From Ekhidna lutea (GTDB lineage: Bacteria; Bacteroidota; Bacteroidia; Cytophagales; Cyclobacteriaceae): 64,000 nucleotides of DNA. Positions 9,725 to 18,198 of the stretch are shown here, in pieces. The first letter of the stretch is position 1; each line of letters opens with the position of its first letter. A program made the position numbers and the translations under genes. The notes under the pieces are model-generated. The model did not search any database, was not told the origin of the DNA, and was given only the letters and a program-made list of their open reading frames with translations. Location of the stretch: positions 62,001 through 126,000 of the forward strand of contig NZ_FZPD01000006.1 of NCBI RefSeq assembly GCF_900188325.1, written 5' to 3'.

Positions 9725-9823
9725 AAAAAATGGCAAACGAAGCATCGCACCGCTACGACCGCCTACCCTTGCTACCGTCAGGTCCTGGGGGATTCAGCAG
9801 GAGCTGGTCGTACCCGTTTGCCA
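9725..9823 (-). ncRNA. ffs: signal recognition particle RNA (small, 4.5S type)
   Basis: Read on the minus strand the transcript runs from 9823 to about 9725. Its ends pair perfectly (TGGCAAACG with CGTTTGCCA, 9815-9823 with 9731-9739) and are followed by six T, an intrinsic stop. Inside is a 7-bp stem (TACGACC / GGTCGTA). The tip carries the SRP domain IV signature: 5' AGGACC, tetraloop TGAC, then GGTAGCAAGGGTAGGC, which aligns with the E. coli core AGGTCC-GGAA-GGAAGCAGCCAAGGC. The loop is of the URRC class instead of GGAA, a known alternative. The RNA binds Ffh and directs membrane-protein targeting. Confidence 0.9.
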
Positions 9824-9870
9824 CTGCAAAGCTAGTAAATAGATTAGTAGGAATTAAGAAAATTTCCGGA

Positions 9871-10020
9871 TTAGTATTCGTCGAGGTGTCGGTAAAATAA
9901 ATCCTCAGATTCACCCAGAAATTTATCTGAATTATCATCCACTTCGGGCGGCATTAAATCGTCTATTCTATCATCAAAATCGGATGATTGATCGTCATGC
10001 AAATACTCAAAAATATTCAT
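9871..10020 (-). CDS. 49-aa acidic small ORF, function unknown
   Basis: An ATG-initiated ORF of 49 codons plus TAA upstream of the SRP RNA gene. The product (begins MNIFEYLHDDQSSDFDD) has about 17 Asp and Glu residues, one Lys and two Arg, and no hydrophobic segment, so it would be a strongly acidic soluble peptide. It fills most of the space between the Nudix gene and the SRP RNA and lies on the same strand as both. Support is only its clean start, stop and biased composition; homologues were not checked. Confidence 0.5.
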   Translation of the reverse strand: MNIFEYLHDDQSSDFDDRIDDLMPPEVDDNSDKFLGESEDLFYRHLDEY

Positions 10021-10088
10021 GCATCAAAAGTATCTGAGCGATCGGTATTCTACTCAAACAATCAGGTTATCCATGAATGAAATGTTTG

Positions 10089-10733
10089 TTACCTACTTTG
10101 CTCAAATTCTTTCAGAATCTCCACTAGCTCACCAAGCATCATTGCGGTAGCTCCCCAGACAGTCCTACCCTGCAAATCAAAATATGGACATATTAGTTTG
10201 TATCCGCTTCTTACCACTATTTCTTTCTCTTTTAGCCGTGATGGATTAATCAGGTCTTTTAGTGGTGGTGTCACAATATCATCCACCTCTCGTGGCTCAG
10301 GCACAAAAGTAGGTTTGAAATTCATCTTACCGATAACAGGTAAAACCATGTAATTACTGGCAGCAACAAAAAATTCAGATAAACTTCCAATAATTTCAAT
10401 CTTGCTTTTATCCACACCAATTTCTTCTTCAGATTCTCGCAAAGCTGTTTGAATTTGATCTTTATCTTCCTCCTCATATCTTCCTCCCGGCAGGGCCATC
10501 TGACCACCATGTATACCCTCATAATCCGGTCGTTGGATTAATGCGAACCTAACAACATCATTATCAGGAAATAATAAGATAAGCACACCTCCCTTACGAG
10601 GTGGAGTGGCATGTTTCATCCGCAATGGCGCACCATTTGCCATTCGAGGCTTCATTTTTAACTGCGCATCCGCTCCCGGCATGGATTTTTGAACACGCTT
10701 CTCCAAGAATCTGGTTAGTTCATCGAAATTCAT
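10089..10733 (-). CDS. Nudix hydrolase, CoA pyrophosphatase-like
   Basis: Probably splits CoA or another nucleoside diphosphate derivative. The 214-aa protein carries a complete Nudix box (GGRYEEEDKD..., then LRESEEEIGV, residues about 86-110). The preceding LIQRPDYEGIHGGQMALPGG is the wording of the CoA-pyrophosphatase (NudL/PCD1) group, and the C-terminal part VRSGYKLICPYFD...VWGATAMMLGELVEIL also fits it. Single gene; upstream lies the divergent membrane-protein gene. Substrate remains a family-level inference. Confidence 0.88.
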   Translation of the reverse strand: MNFDELTRFLEKRVQKSMPGADAQLKMKPRMANGAPLRMKHATPPRKGGVLILLFPDNDVVRFALIQRPDYEGIHGGQMALPGGRYEEEDKDQIQTALRESEEEIGVDKSKIEIIGSLSEFFVAASNYMVLPVIGKMNFKPTFVPEPREVDDIVTPPLKDLINPSRLKEKEIVVRSGYKLICPYFDLQGRTVWGATAMMLGELVEILKEFEQSR

Positions 10734-10805
10734 TTCGTTGCAAATTAAGCATGACAGTTTGATTTCATTTTTTAATTATATTGCTAATACACCCTAATCA
10801 AACTT

Positions 10806-11519
10806 ATGGAAGATGTCCCTGGATATGTAGCGGGAACGTTTATTGCCATCGTTATCGCCCTACTAGGCTTTATTTATTATGCTGTGAGTTATGCAACTCC
10901 TGGAAAGAAGAATATAACATCAGCATTGGTCATTACGCTGCTTGTCGGTTGGATTTTTATTGTGTGTGTGTTGGTTTTTGAAGGATTTTACACAAACCTC
11001 TCAGGAATTCCGAGAATACCAATCACTGCAGGCATAGCATTCTCTTCTATCCTCTTTATCTTCATCATACCACGATCCAGAGCATTGATAGCCCAAATGC
11101 CGATCACGACACTTCATTATATACATATTGTAAGAATTCCACTTCAAATGGTGCTTTGGTGGCTGGCTATTTCGAAAGCTATGCCAATGGATGTCACTTT
11201 TGAAGGTTCAAACCTTGATATTATTTCTGGAATTTCGGCCCCATTCGCTGCAGTATTTTTGGTAGGGTCCAGAACTAAAAATCGAATTGGTGCAATTTTC
11301 TGGAATGTAATGTCATTGGCGCTGCTGATAATTTTTGTGAGAATGGCAATCGGGTACACGCCCTATTTCTATACGCCATCTTTATCAAATGTGGCAAATC
11401 TGGCCGTATTCTTTTTTCCATATATCTTATTGCCAACATTCATTATCCCGGTGCTGATTTTTAGTCATCTGGTATCGCTGCTTCAGCTATTTTTTAAGAC
11501 CGATCAGTCACAGTACTGA
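10806..11519 (+). CDS. polytopic membrane protein, function unknown
   Basis: A 237-aa protein with about seven hydrophobic helices (roughly residues 8-28, 42-62, 73-90, 108-122, 138-154, 165-185 and 198-228). No enzymatic or transport signature was recognised. Short loops contain PRSR, SRTKNR and a single Asp/Glu-rich stretch (PMDVTFEGSNLD). The gene is divergent from the Nudix gene (72 bp between starts) and its 3' end overlaps the convergent TPR gene by 16 bp. Confidence 0.75.
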   Translation: MEDVPGYVAGTFIAIVIALLGFIYYAVSYATPGKKNITSALVITLLVGWIFIVCVLVFEGFYTNLSGIPRIPITAGIAFSSILFIFIIPRSRALIAQMPITTLHYIHIVRIPLQMVLWWLAISKAMPMDVTFEGSNLDIISGISAPFAAVFLVGSRTKNRIGAIFWNVMSLALLIIFVRMAIGYTPYFYTPSLSNVANLAVFFFPYILLPTFIIPVLIFSHLVSLLQLFFKTDQSQY

Positions 11520-12523
11520 TTTAGCATTTGCAAGCTCGGTTTTTCATTGAGCTTGGCACCATCACTCCATGCTTTACATGCGCTACTCATATTACCTTGT
11601 TGACGGTATGCTTTCCCTAAATAATAATATAGCTCATCAATAAACTCTCCGCTTTTAATGGCTCTATTAAACATTTCAATGGATTGTGAAATTTCTCCTT
11701 TCTCCATCAGGTAAATACCTTTGTTGCGATAGGCCCATCCATTTTTGGGATAAAGTACAATGCTGCGGTTAATATCGGTTATGGCGAGATTGAGACTATC
11801 CATTTGCAAATAGATATACCCGCGATTGTTTAAAAAATAGGGTTCACCAGGAGCTAAGTCCAAGGCTCGATTAATCTCAGCCAGTGCTGATTGATAATTC
11901 TCTTTTTCTACTTCAATCATGCTTAATAGACTAAACGCGTTAGCATCATCACCTTCTAAACTTAAGGCTTGACTTACCAGCTCAGTTGCCTTTTCATTCT
12001 GCTCAAGAAAATGATAAATAGTAGCCATATTGATGATCGTTTCAGGGTTTAAAGGATTCAAACTGTCAGCTATTTGAAAACTCAACAATGCATCTTCGTA
12101 TTCACGCATATTTGTTTGAACCAACCCTTCATAGAAATAGACAAAGGCCGAATCCGGAGTTAGGGTTAGGATGTGTTGAACATCCTTCAAGGCGTTCTTA
12201 AATTGACCTATTTCTTCATAGGCATATGCACGATTGAAGCGCGCATCCAAATGATCTTTTTCTATTTGAATGGCTTGATTGTAATCCAATATTGCTTCAT
12301 ACGGGTGATCTGATTCAATCTTAGCTACCCCTCGATTGTTCAACGCTGAAGCATACTGTGGATCTTCCTTTAGTGCCTGATCATAGTATTGAATAGCCTG
12401 ATCATAGTTTTCTTGATTCAGTGCGGTATTGCCAAGATTAAAAAAACGATCTCTTCGCTCCTGTGATGTTTCACAACCAAAAAAAATAACACACAGAGCG
12501 AAAAAGAAAATGGATTTATTCAT
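11504..12523 (-). CDS. TPR-repeat lipoprotein
   Basis: Lipoprotein with lipobox VIFFGCET (Cys about residue 17) followed by roughly eight tetratricopeptide repeats covering residues 25-330 (for example LGNTALNQENYDQAIQYYDQ, ALNNRGVAKIES, ARFNRAYAYEEIGQFKNA, YFLNNRGYIYLQ, YYYLGKAYRQQGN). Such proteins are scaffolds on the periplasmic face of the outer membrane. No catalytic domain is attached, and the partner is unknown. Upstream (higher coordinates) a terminator closes the GIN-domain gene, so this is transcribed separately. The 3' end overlaps the convergent membrane-protein gene. Confidence 0.88.
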   Translation of the reverse strand: MNKSIFFFALCVIFFGCETSQERRDRFFNLGNTALNQENYDQAIQYYDQALKEDPQYASALNNRGVAKIESDHPYEAILDYNQAIQIEKDHLDARFNRAYAYEEIGQFKNALKDVQHILTLTPDSAFVYFYEGLVQTNMREYEDALLSFQIADSLNPLNPETIINMATIYHFLEQNEKATELVSQALSLEGDDANAFSLLSMIEVEKENYQSALAEINRALDLAPGEPYFLNNRGYIYLQMDSLNLAITDINRSIVLYPKNGWAYRNKGIYLMEKGEISQSIEMFNRAIKSGEFIDELYYYLGKAYRQQGNMSSACKAWSDGAKLNEKPSLQMLNQYCD

Positions 12524-12535
12524 AGGGTAGAAAAC

Positions 12536-12566
12536 AAAAAAGCCTGCACAAAGGTATGCAGGCTTT
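12536..12566 (-). terminator. intrinsic terminator of the GIN-domain gene
   Basis: Perfect 10-bp stem (AAAGCCTGCA 12539-12548 / TGCAGGCTTT 12557-12566). On the minus strand it ends in TTTTTTGTTTT, so it terminates the gene at 12587-13333. Confidence 0.9.
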
Positions 12567-12586
12567 CAAGTGTTTTGTTAGTGATT

Positions 12587-13333
12587 TTAGGATTTCCTTA
12601 CTGATCCACCACTGCTTGAATTAGCGTCTAAATAAGTTGGTGATCCTTTGTATCTAATGGTGCCACCACTACTGGCTCTGGCGTCTAGTTTGGTACTTAC
12701 ATTTACTTTGATTGAGCCGCCACTGCTAGCACTTACTTCAGCTTCATCACTATCCAGTTCATAACCATCATAATTACCAGAACTGCTAACTTCTACATCC
12801 TGCTTTTTTACAATGCCTTCAACTTCTATGTCACCTGCGCTGGAAACATCAGCTTCAATTTCATTTGCTTCGATACGCAATTCAGCATCACCTGCACTCG
12901 AAGCATCTATTGTCACCTCATCTGCATTTTCTATTTCTGCTCTTATATCTCCTGCACTACTCACATCAACATCAAAGTCGTTCCCTCCTGCATCAATTGA
13001 TCCTTCACTTTCCAGAGATGCTGCAGAAGATGCTGAGATTGCATTTAGTGATTTATAAGTTACATACACCTTTACATCTACATTGCGATGATTATTGCCT
13101 TCAAGGTGAATTTTAAGTCTATCGCCGCTTACTTCAGTGAGTACATCTTCCAGATCAATATTATCTGATACAACTCGGGCTTCTTCTTTATTCCCTTGCT
13201 TAATGTAAACATCGATTCCCTCATGAGCCGAAATTTCTGTAAATGAAGACAAGCTTCTTGTTTCTTCTGATTGTGCAAAGGTCATCCCTGCTACAAGGAC
13301 TCCAAGCATAGTTATTAGTAATGATTTCTTCAT
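12587..13333 (-). CDS. head-GIN (DUF2807) domain exported adhesin-like protein
   Basis: Exported 248-aa protein with signal peptide ending TFAQ (residue 21). From residue 30 to the end it is a right-handed beta-helix of the DUF2807 type, recognisable by regularly spaced turns: SSAGDI, SSAGDAE, SSAGDIE, SSSGNYD, SSGGSIK, SSGGTIR and SSSGGSVRKS. Family members are thought to be surface or periplasmic adhesins; biochemical roles are mostly unproven. Length is typical for the short form. Monocistronic with its own terminator. Confidence 0.9.
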   Translation of the reverse strand: MKKSLLITMLGVLVAGMTFAQSEETRSLSSFTEISAHEGIDVYIKQGNKEEARVVSDNIDLEDVLTEVSGDRLKIHLEGNNHRNVDVKVYVTYKSLNAISASSAASLESEGSIDAGGNDFDVDVSSAGDIRAEIENADEVTIDASSAGDAELRIEANEIEADVSSAGDIEVEGIVKKQDVEVSSSGNYDGYELDSDEAEVSASSGGSIKVNVSTKLDARASSGGTIRYKGSPTYLDANSSSGGSVRKS

Positions 13334-13418
13334 GATCTTATTTTGGTTTGAGATTAGGGTTGCTGATTTTTCAGCACCATTTAAGATAAAGATTCAGAAA
13401 AAAATCAAAGGTTGCAGA

Positions 13419-13949
13419 TTAGAGTGAAGATTTGTGATTTTTCTTAAAATCCTCAAAGGATGTCGTCTTGAAATGATCACCGCCAATGAATAGCAAAATG
13501 GGCTCCATTTGTTCCGGCTTAAGGTATCCGGCAATTGGTTGAATTATTCTCAATTCTTCATCCATGAAAACAGTTGTAGGGTAGCTTAGCTGGTTTCTGG
13601 TAAGAGCAGCCGCCAGTTCGTGAACTCCTCTTCTACCCTGCGCTACAAAATTAAATGTGTGTCCACGAAACTCTACCGATTCCTTTTGCTCAGCATTGAA
13701 CTTTACCGGATAAAAATTTTCATTGATGTAATTCGCAATCTCTGACTTGCTGTAGGTTTTCTGATCCATCACTTTGCACCAGCCACACCAATCGGTATAC
13801 AGATCAATAAGGAGTTTTTTAGGTTTTTGCTCATGCAGGGCAATGGCTTCTTCAAAAGTAAGCCAATTAACTTCAGCAACTTCTGGCTGCTTCCAGCTAC
13901 CTAGTAAGAGTATAAGTACAGTACTTAAAAAAATTCGTAAAATCTTCAT
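13419..13949 (-). CDS. exported thioredoxin-fold protein (CGWC motif)
   Basis: Probable periplasmic thiol-disulfide protein of 176 aa. An N-terminal signal segment (MKILRIFLSTVLILLLGSWKQ) precedes a thioredoxin fold with the redox motif WCGWCKVMDQKTY (Cys pair CGWC) near residue 54 and the cis-Pro region SYPTTVFMDE. The layout YINENFYPVKFNAE places it in the DUF255/thioredoxin_7-like group, not classical TrxA. Lies 63 bp after the DUF4340 gene of the gld operon on the same strand and could be its last gene. Confidence 0.87.
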   Translation of the reverse strand: MKILRIFLSTVLILLLGSWKQPEVAEVNWLTFEEAIALHEQKPKKLLIDLYTDWCGWCKVMDQKTYSKSEIANYINENFYPVKFNAEQKESVEFRGHTFNFVAQGRRGVHELAAALTRNQLSYPTTVFMDEELRIIQPIAGYLKPEQMEPILLFIGGDHFKTTSFEDFKKNHKSSL

Positions 13950-14012
13950 TGTAACCTTTAACGAGACAACACCTTCTCTTGGTTCATTTCACGAATTTAA
14001 TGATTTAAGAAA

Positions 14013-14912
14013 TTAATCAGATGTCGGCAGGAAAGCATTTTTTCCCTTGAATAGCTTCGCAGCAATGGTGCTGTCATTAAATACCTCGTGTCTATTCTCT
14101 GTGGTTTGGATGATATGGGTGTCATCTTGCAGATTCCCGCTAACCATGATCTCTGGAGCATTTGTAAAAGAATAAGTAATCGTATGTGAAGGATCTGATT
14201 GCAATTCTGCGTCATAAAAATTTTTACTATTCACATAGCTTAAGCCTCTTAAATATTGCTCAACAGATGCACTGTCAGCCCTTGAATCATTGAGGTACCA
14301 ATGCTCATCTTTCGTAAGGACGAATGCACTATCAGGATAATCAAATTTGATTTGCGTCAATGAATCTTTTTGCAAACGCATTAACAATCCATCTCGATAA
14401 TCCACAGCTTCTTTACCTACGGATATTCCCATGAAATTATCGGCGACATATACATTTTCATCATCAAACAACCGAACAAATGTGTAGTAACTTCTCTGCC
14501 CCTCCATCCCAAAGCGGCCAATCACCAGATCAGAGGATAAATCATCTCCTTCGAAAATACGAATTCTGGTTCCTGTTGAATCAACTGCATAATCGTTCCA
14601 CTTATCCTGTTTTCTGGCTGCAAGTCGACCAGGCTTTATGGTATTCAGGTTGGTTAGCAATGAAGTAATAGCACTTGATTTAGCTTGCTTAAACCCTCCA
14701 CTCGGTAAGGAAACCTCCCAACCATTTTCAGATTTTTTTAGTGACACTGTTCCATCAAGTGTTACAACTTCCACCTTGGATACTTTAGCCGTGTCTATGG
14801 AAACCAGTTCATCAGCTAATGCATCACTCTTGCCGGATCGTTTTGTCAACTGAACTACTGCCAAACCGACAACCAAAACACCTAAAATGATTAACAGATT
14901 TTTAGTTTTCAT
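14013..14912 (-). CDS. DUF4340 protein downstream of gldG
   Basis: A 299-aa membrane-anchored periplasmic protein: N-terminal helix LLIILGVLVVGLAVVQL (residues 6-22), then repeated beta-rich units (VSKVEVVTLDGTVSLKKSENGWEV, LTQIKFDYPDSAFVLTKDEHWYL) typical of DUF4340. This family is usually encoded next to GldG-like ABC subunits, and here it starts 12 bp after gldG, so it very probably belongs to the same complex. Molecular function is not established. Confidence 0.88.
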   Translation of the reverse strand: MKTKNLLIILGVLVVGLAVVQLTKRSGKSDALADELVSIDTAKVSKVEVVTLDGTVSLKKSENGWEVSLPSGGFKQAKSSAITSLLTNLNTIKPGRLAARKQDKWNDYAVDSTGTRIRIFEGDDLSSDLVIGRFGMEGQRSYYTFVRLFDDENVYVADNFMGISVGKEAVDYRDGLLMRLQKDSLTQIKFDYPDSAFVLTKDEHWYLNDSRADSASVEQYLRGLSYVNSKNFYDAELQSDPSHTITYSFTNAPEIMVSGNLQDDTHIIQTTENRHEVFNDSTIAAKLFKGKNAFLPTSD

Positions 14913-14924
14913 CGACTCATAGAT

Positions 14925-16439
14925 TTATTCGAAATTTCCTTGCATCCATTTTTGTTTCTTTCGCTGATTGCGAAGCTTTCTTATGAATGCGTAAATAAGT
15001 AGCAATAAAATCGGAGCAAACACATTGCTGTACTTAAGCACATTTTTGGTACTGTCTTCAATGCTTTCCAGTGGCCTGGAGGTGATTCCTTTGGTTCTCA
15101 AATCGATTAACCCGGTATCATCTGCCAGCCAGTCAATCGCATTGGAAGCAAAATTCACATGGTCCGATTGTACCTGCCTGGCTTGCTGCCCCTCACCATT
15201 TACGAAGAAATCCCCGTTTCCAACCACCACCATTTTTCCAAACCCCTGACTGACTCCTTCGGCAGCAACTGCCAAAGACTGCACACCCATCCCAAAATCA
15301 TTTTGAGTCCATCGTCTTTGTATATCAATATATGATGGCGCACGCTCCACCCCTGAATTGGCTGATGTAGAAGCAATGGATGAAATACTAACGGTTGAAT
15401 CATTAGCTATCGGAACGACGCTTGAGGTAAATGTGAATGTTAATTCATCCAAGCCTTTGGTCATCGGATGATCCGCAAAGTTGGTCACTCGTGGAAAGAA
15501 TGGGAATTCTTTTTGGCTATTGATGGTAAAGTAACCTTGCCGTTGAGTTACGGTGATTGTAGCGCACTCTGCATCAATCACAAAATCGCTACCAAGCTTT
15601 ATGCCTTTATCCTCAAGCCATTTCACTAGGCCAATATCCGGAGAGGTTGTGAGCATCCCTTGCTGAAGGTCACCCTGAACATTAGAATATGCCACAAAAA
15701 TGTTTCCGCCACTACTTAAGTAGTTATCCAACTTATTAAAATGACTTTGTGGAATGGTGTCATTTGGCGCTGCAATGATGACTGCACGATAATATGATGG
15801 GATAATTTCTCCTTCCGAAATGGTATAGTTCTCGACATTATAAAGGACATTCAATTGCTGCCGAAGCTGAGGTATAGTCGAAAGACCAACCTCTCCATGG
15901 CCCTGAAGTAAGGCTATCTTTGGCTTATCTGAGATTGACAATTTCTTAACCGAAGTAGTCAGTTCATATTCCATGGCAGCACCCGGCTGGATCAAAGGAA
16001 TGATTTCTTTTTTATCACCCATTTGCAACACCGCACCCATATAAGCCCGCATCTGCTCTACCCTGTCATTTTCTCTAACATTGATCATAATAGGTCCAAT
16101 ACCTTTCTGCTGAACTTCCTGCTCCTTGGTCTGGTCTTTATTTGGATTTACAAACTCATACACCACATTGCCGCCTGATCGCTGCTCGTATTCGATGAGC
16201 ATGTCCTCAAAGTCTTTGCGATTACTCAAAAGCTGCGGAGGAAGATCTTCAGAAAAATATGCGGTAACGGTAATTACATCCTCTAAATCTTCTAAAACCT
16301 CCCGAGTCGCATCACTCAATGTATATCGCTTATCTTCAGTAAAATCCAGTCGAAGGTATAATTGGTTGGACAAGATATTCCCAACAACGACGATCGCAAT
16401 TATGACCAGCAGTTGTATGATTATCGTCTGCTTTTTCAT
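14925..16439 (-). CDS. gldG: gliding-motility ABC transporter substrate-binding-like protein GldG
   Basis: Membrane-anchored extracytoplasmic subunit of the Gld ABC transporter required for gliding in Flavobacterium. The start is placed at ATG 16439 (MKKQTIIIQLLVIIAIVVVG), one base after the gldF stop; a frame extension to 16490 overlaps gldF and lacks sense. The 504-aa protein has an N-terminal helix (residues 6-24), RLDFTEDKRYTLSDATREVL right after it (a family hallmark), the ABC-type unknown transport domain, a Gly-rich loop region (YLSSGGNIFVAYS) and a C-terminal helix (VFAPILLLLIYAFIRKL). Third gene of gldA-gldF-gldG-DUF4340. Confidence 0.93.
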   Translation of the reverse strand: MKKQTIIIQLLVIIAIVVVGNILSNQLYLRLDFTEDKRYTLSDATREVLEDLEDVITVTAYFSEDLPPQLLSNRKDFEDMLIEYEQRSGGNVVYEFVNPNKDQTKEQEVQQKGIGPIMINVRENDRVEQMRAYMGAVLQMGDKKEIIPLIQPGAAMEYELTTSVKKLSISDKPKIALLQGHGEVGLSTIPQLRQQLNVLYNVENYTISEGEIIPSYYRAVIIAAPNDTIPQSHFNKLDNYLSSGGNIFVAYSNVQGDLQQGMLTTSPDIGLVKWLEDKGIKLGSDFVIDAECATITVTQRQGYFTINSQKEFPFFPRVTNFADHPMTKGLDELTFTFTSSVVPIANDSTVSISSIASTSANSGVERAPSYIDIQRRWTQNDFGMGVQSLAVAAEGVSQGFGKMVVVGNGDFFVNGEGQQARQVQSDHVNFASNAIDWLADDTGLIDLRTKGITSRPLESIEDSTKNVLKYSNVFAPILLLLIYAFIRKLRNQRKKQKWMQGNFE

Positions 16440-16440
16440 C

Positions 16441-17166
16441 TTACTTCCAATTTCTTTTAGACAACATGATTTGTGTTCCCAATAAGCCAATTAGGATGAG
16501 TGAAAGAAAATAAATGATATCTCTGCTATCGATCACTCCCCTACTCAATGAATCAACATGCGTGCGAATGCTTAAATAGCTAAATACCTCTCCAATAAAT
16601 CCCGTGGACCCGGATCCGATCACGTCAAAAAGCATGTGAAAAAATATGCCTATGAATAGCGCTAAAAGGAACGCCACAATTTGATTTTGTGTGAGGCTGC
16701 TGGCAAAAAGACCGATACCAATGTAACTGGCTGAAAGAAATATCATGGCCAGATATCCTCCAAGCACGGCCCCATCATCTACATTACCTAGCTGCCTGAT
16801 GGTGAAGTAATAAGGAATGGTGCACATCAATGCGATTCCTACAAGAATCAGGCAAGCTAAAAACTTACCTATTACGATTTGATTATCGGAAATTGCCTTT
16901 GTGATCAGTAACTCTATGGTTCCTGATTTATTTTCCTCTGCTATCATACGCATCGTAATTGCAGGAATAAAAAAGAACAAAGACCAGTATGCCACATCGT
17001 AAAACACATCCAGATTGGCCTGCCCCAACATAAAGATGTTTGTTCCAAATAACCAGGTAAATGATCCGCTGAGCCCCAGAAAGAGGATAATCATCACATA
17101 GGCTATGAGTGAATCAAAAAAGGCCGACAATTCTCGTTTCGTTATAATCCAAACTTTGCTCATCAC
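16441..17166 (-). CDS. gldF: gliding-motility ABC transporter permease GldF
   Basis: Inner-membrane permease of 241 aa with six helices (about residues 17-40, 55-75, 100-122, 136-158, 163-185, 219-235). MSKVWIITKRELSAFFDSLIAYV and the motif FFIPAITMRMIAEENKSGTIELL are typical of the ABC-2 permeases of this group. It follows gldA with a single base between stop and start regions and precedes gldG, so all three are co-transcribed and should form one complex. Confidence 0.93.
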   Translation of the reverse strand: MMSKVWIITKRELSAFFDSLIAYVMIILFLGLSGSFTWLFGTNIFMLGQANLDVFYDVAYWSLFFFIPAITMRMIAEENKSGTIELLITKAISDNQIVIGKFLACLILVGIALMCTIPYYFTIRQLGNVDDGAVLGGYLAMIFLSASYIGIGLFASSLTQNQIVAFLLALFIGIFFHMLFDVIGSGSTGFIGEVFSYLSIRTHVDSLSRGVIDSRDIIYFLSLILIGLLGTQIMLSKRNWK

Positions 17167-17167
17167 T

Positions 17168-18091
17168 TTAGTTGGTTAGGTTTCTAAACACATCCTCCAG
17201 GCGAGTTTCAATGCCTGTCATTTCAAGCAAATACCATTGCTTGCTCACACAGAGATCAAACACTTCTTTTCTTGAAGAAGCATCCGGCCTGCTTTGCACC
17301 GTAAACCAATGCTCTTTTCCTTCAATGGCAGATACGGTCTCTACTGTTTTTAATCCCAGCAGTTCTTTCTGAATATCTCCTTTGGAAGCTTCAATATGTA
17401 CAGTGAGTAACTCCTGTCCCTGTGCCTGTCGGCGTAAAGTTTCGGCAGTACCATCTGCAACAATTCTTCCTTTATTAATGATTAGAATACGGTCACATGT
17501 CGCTTCTACTTCTGAAAGGATATGCGAGCTAAGGATGACCGTTTTTTCCTTGCCAAGTTCCTTAATCAATTTCCTTATCTCAACGATCTGGTTAGGGTCA
17601 AGTCCAGTAGTTGGCTCATCCAAAATGAGCACCTCCGGATCGTGAATCATCGCCTGTGCCAACCCAACCCTTTGTCGGTATCCTTTGGAAAGCTCCTGGA
17701 TATTCTTGTGCTTCTCAGCATTCAGACCACATTTTTCGATCATCTCACCTATGCGAGCAGGTATTTCCGATTTTTCCACTCCCTGAATCTCCGCGCTAAA
17801 TCGCAGGTAATCCACAATTGGCATATCCAGGTACAGGGGATTGTTTTCAGGTAAATAGCCGATCTTTCGTTTTACCTCTTCCGGTTCAGATAAGATAGAG
17901 GCACCTTCAACGGTTACATCTCCAATGGTTGGCGCCATAAAGCAGGTGATCATTTTCATTGTCGTACTCTTACCCGCCCCATTCGGTCCGAGGAAACCGA
18001 CGACCTCACCTGTATTTATTTCAAATGAGATATCATTTACAGCTTTCTGAACACCATATTTCTTGGTGAGATTCTCTACTACTATTGCCAT
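17168..18091 (-). CDS. gldA: gliding-motility ABC transporter ATPase GldA
   Basis: ATPase subunit (307 aa) with Walker A GPNGAGKSTT, Q-loop LPENNPLY, signature LSKGYRQRVGLAQA, Walker B VLILDEPTTGLDP and switch ILSSHIL. The C-terminal 80 residues form the extra domain seen in GldA. In Flavobacterium johnsoniae gldA is separate from gldFG; here all three are adjacent. First gene of the operon, divergent from a metallophosphoesterase gene. Together with a T9SS sorting tail elsewhere in the window it supports a gliding organism, although GldAFG are absent from some gliders. Confidence 0.92.
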   Translation of the reverse strand: MAIVVENLTKKYGVQKAVNDISFEINTGEVVGFLGPNGAGKSTTMKMITCFMAPTIGDVTVEGASILSEPEEVKRKIGYLPENNPLYLDMPIVDYLRFSAEIQGVEKSEIPARIGEMIEKCGLNAEKHKNIQELSKGYRQRVGLAQAMIHDPEVLILDEPTTGLDPNQIVEIRKLIKELGKEKTVILSSHILSEVEATCDRILIINKGRIVADGTAETLRRQAQGQELLTVHIEASKGDIQKELLGLKTVETVSAIEGKEHWFTVQSRPDASSRKEVFDLCVSKQWYLLEMTGIETRLEDVFRNLTN

Positions 18092-18142
18092 ATTTGCTAG
18101 CTTTCAAAAATCGCTGGCAAGTTTAAAAACTGAAGAAAAAAA

Positions 18143-18171
18143 GTTCAATAGTGAACAGCTTTGAAGCTGTT
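18143..18171. promoter_or_regulatory. overlapping inverted repeats in divergent promoter region
   Basis: GTTCA/TGAAC (18143-18147, 18152-18156) overlaps a perfect 18-bp palindrome AACAGCTT-TG-AAGCTGTT (18154-18171) in the gap between divergent gldA and the phosphoesterase gene, 28 bp before the latter. It could be an operator. The arms share bases and so cannot both form. Confidence 0.35.
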
Positions 18172-18198
18172 AAAATTTGTTAACGCCTAATCTTTAAA

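Noticed and set aside
9648-9938. Overlapping ORFs of 61 and 64 aa on both strands
   Set aside because: Both cross the SRP RNA gene, whose pairing and core motif are clear; neither has protein-like composition.
14925-16490. 521-aa start of GldG at 16490
   Set aside because: It would overlap gldF by 50 bp; the ATG at 16439 sits directly after the gldF stop and starts the membrane anchor.
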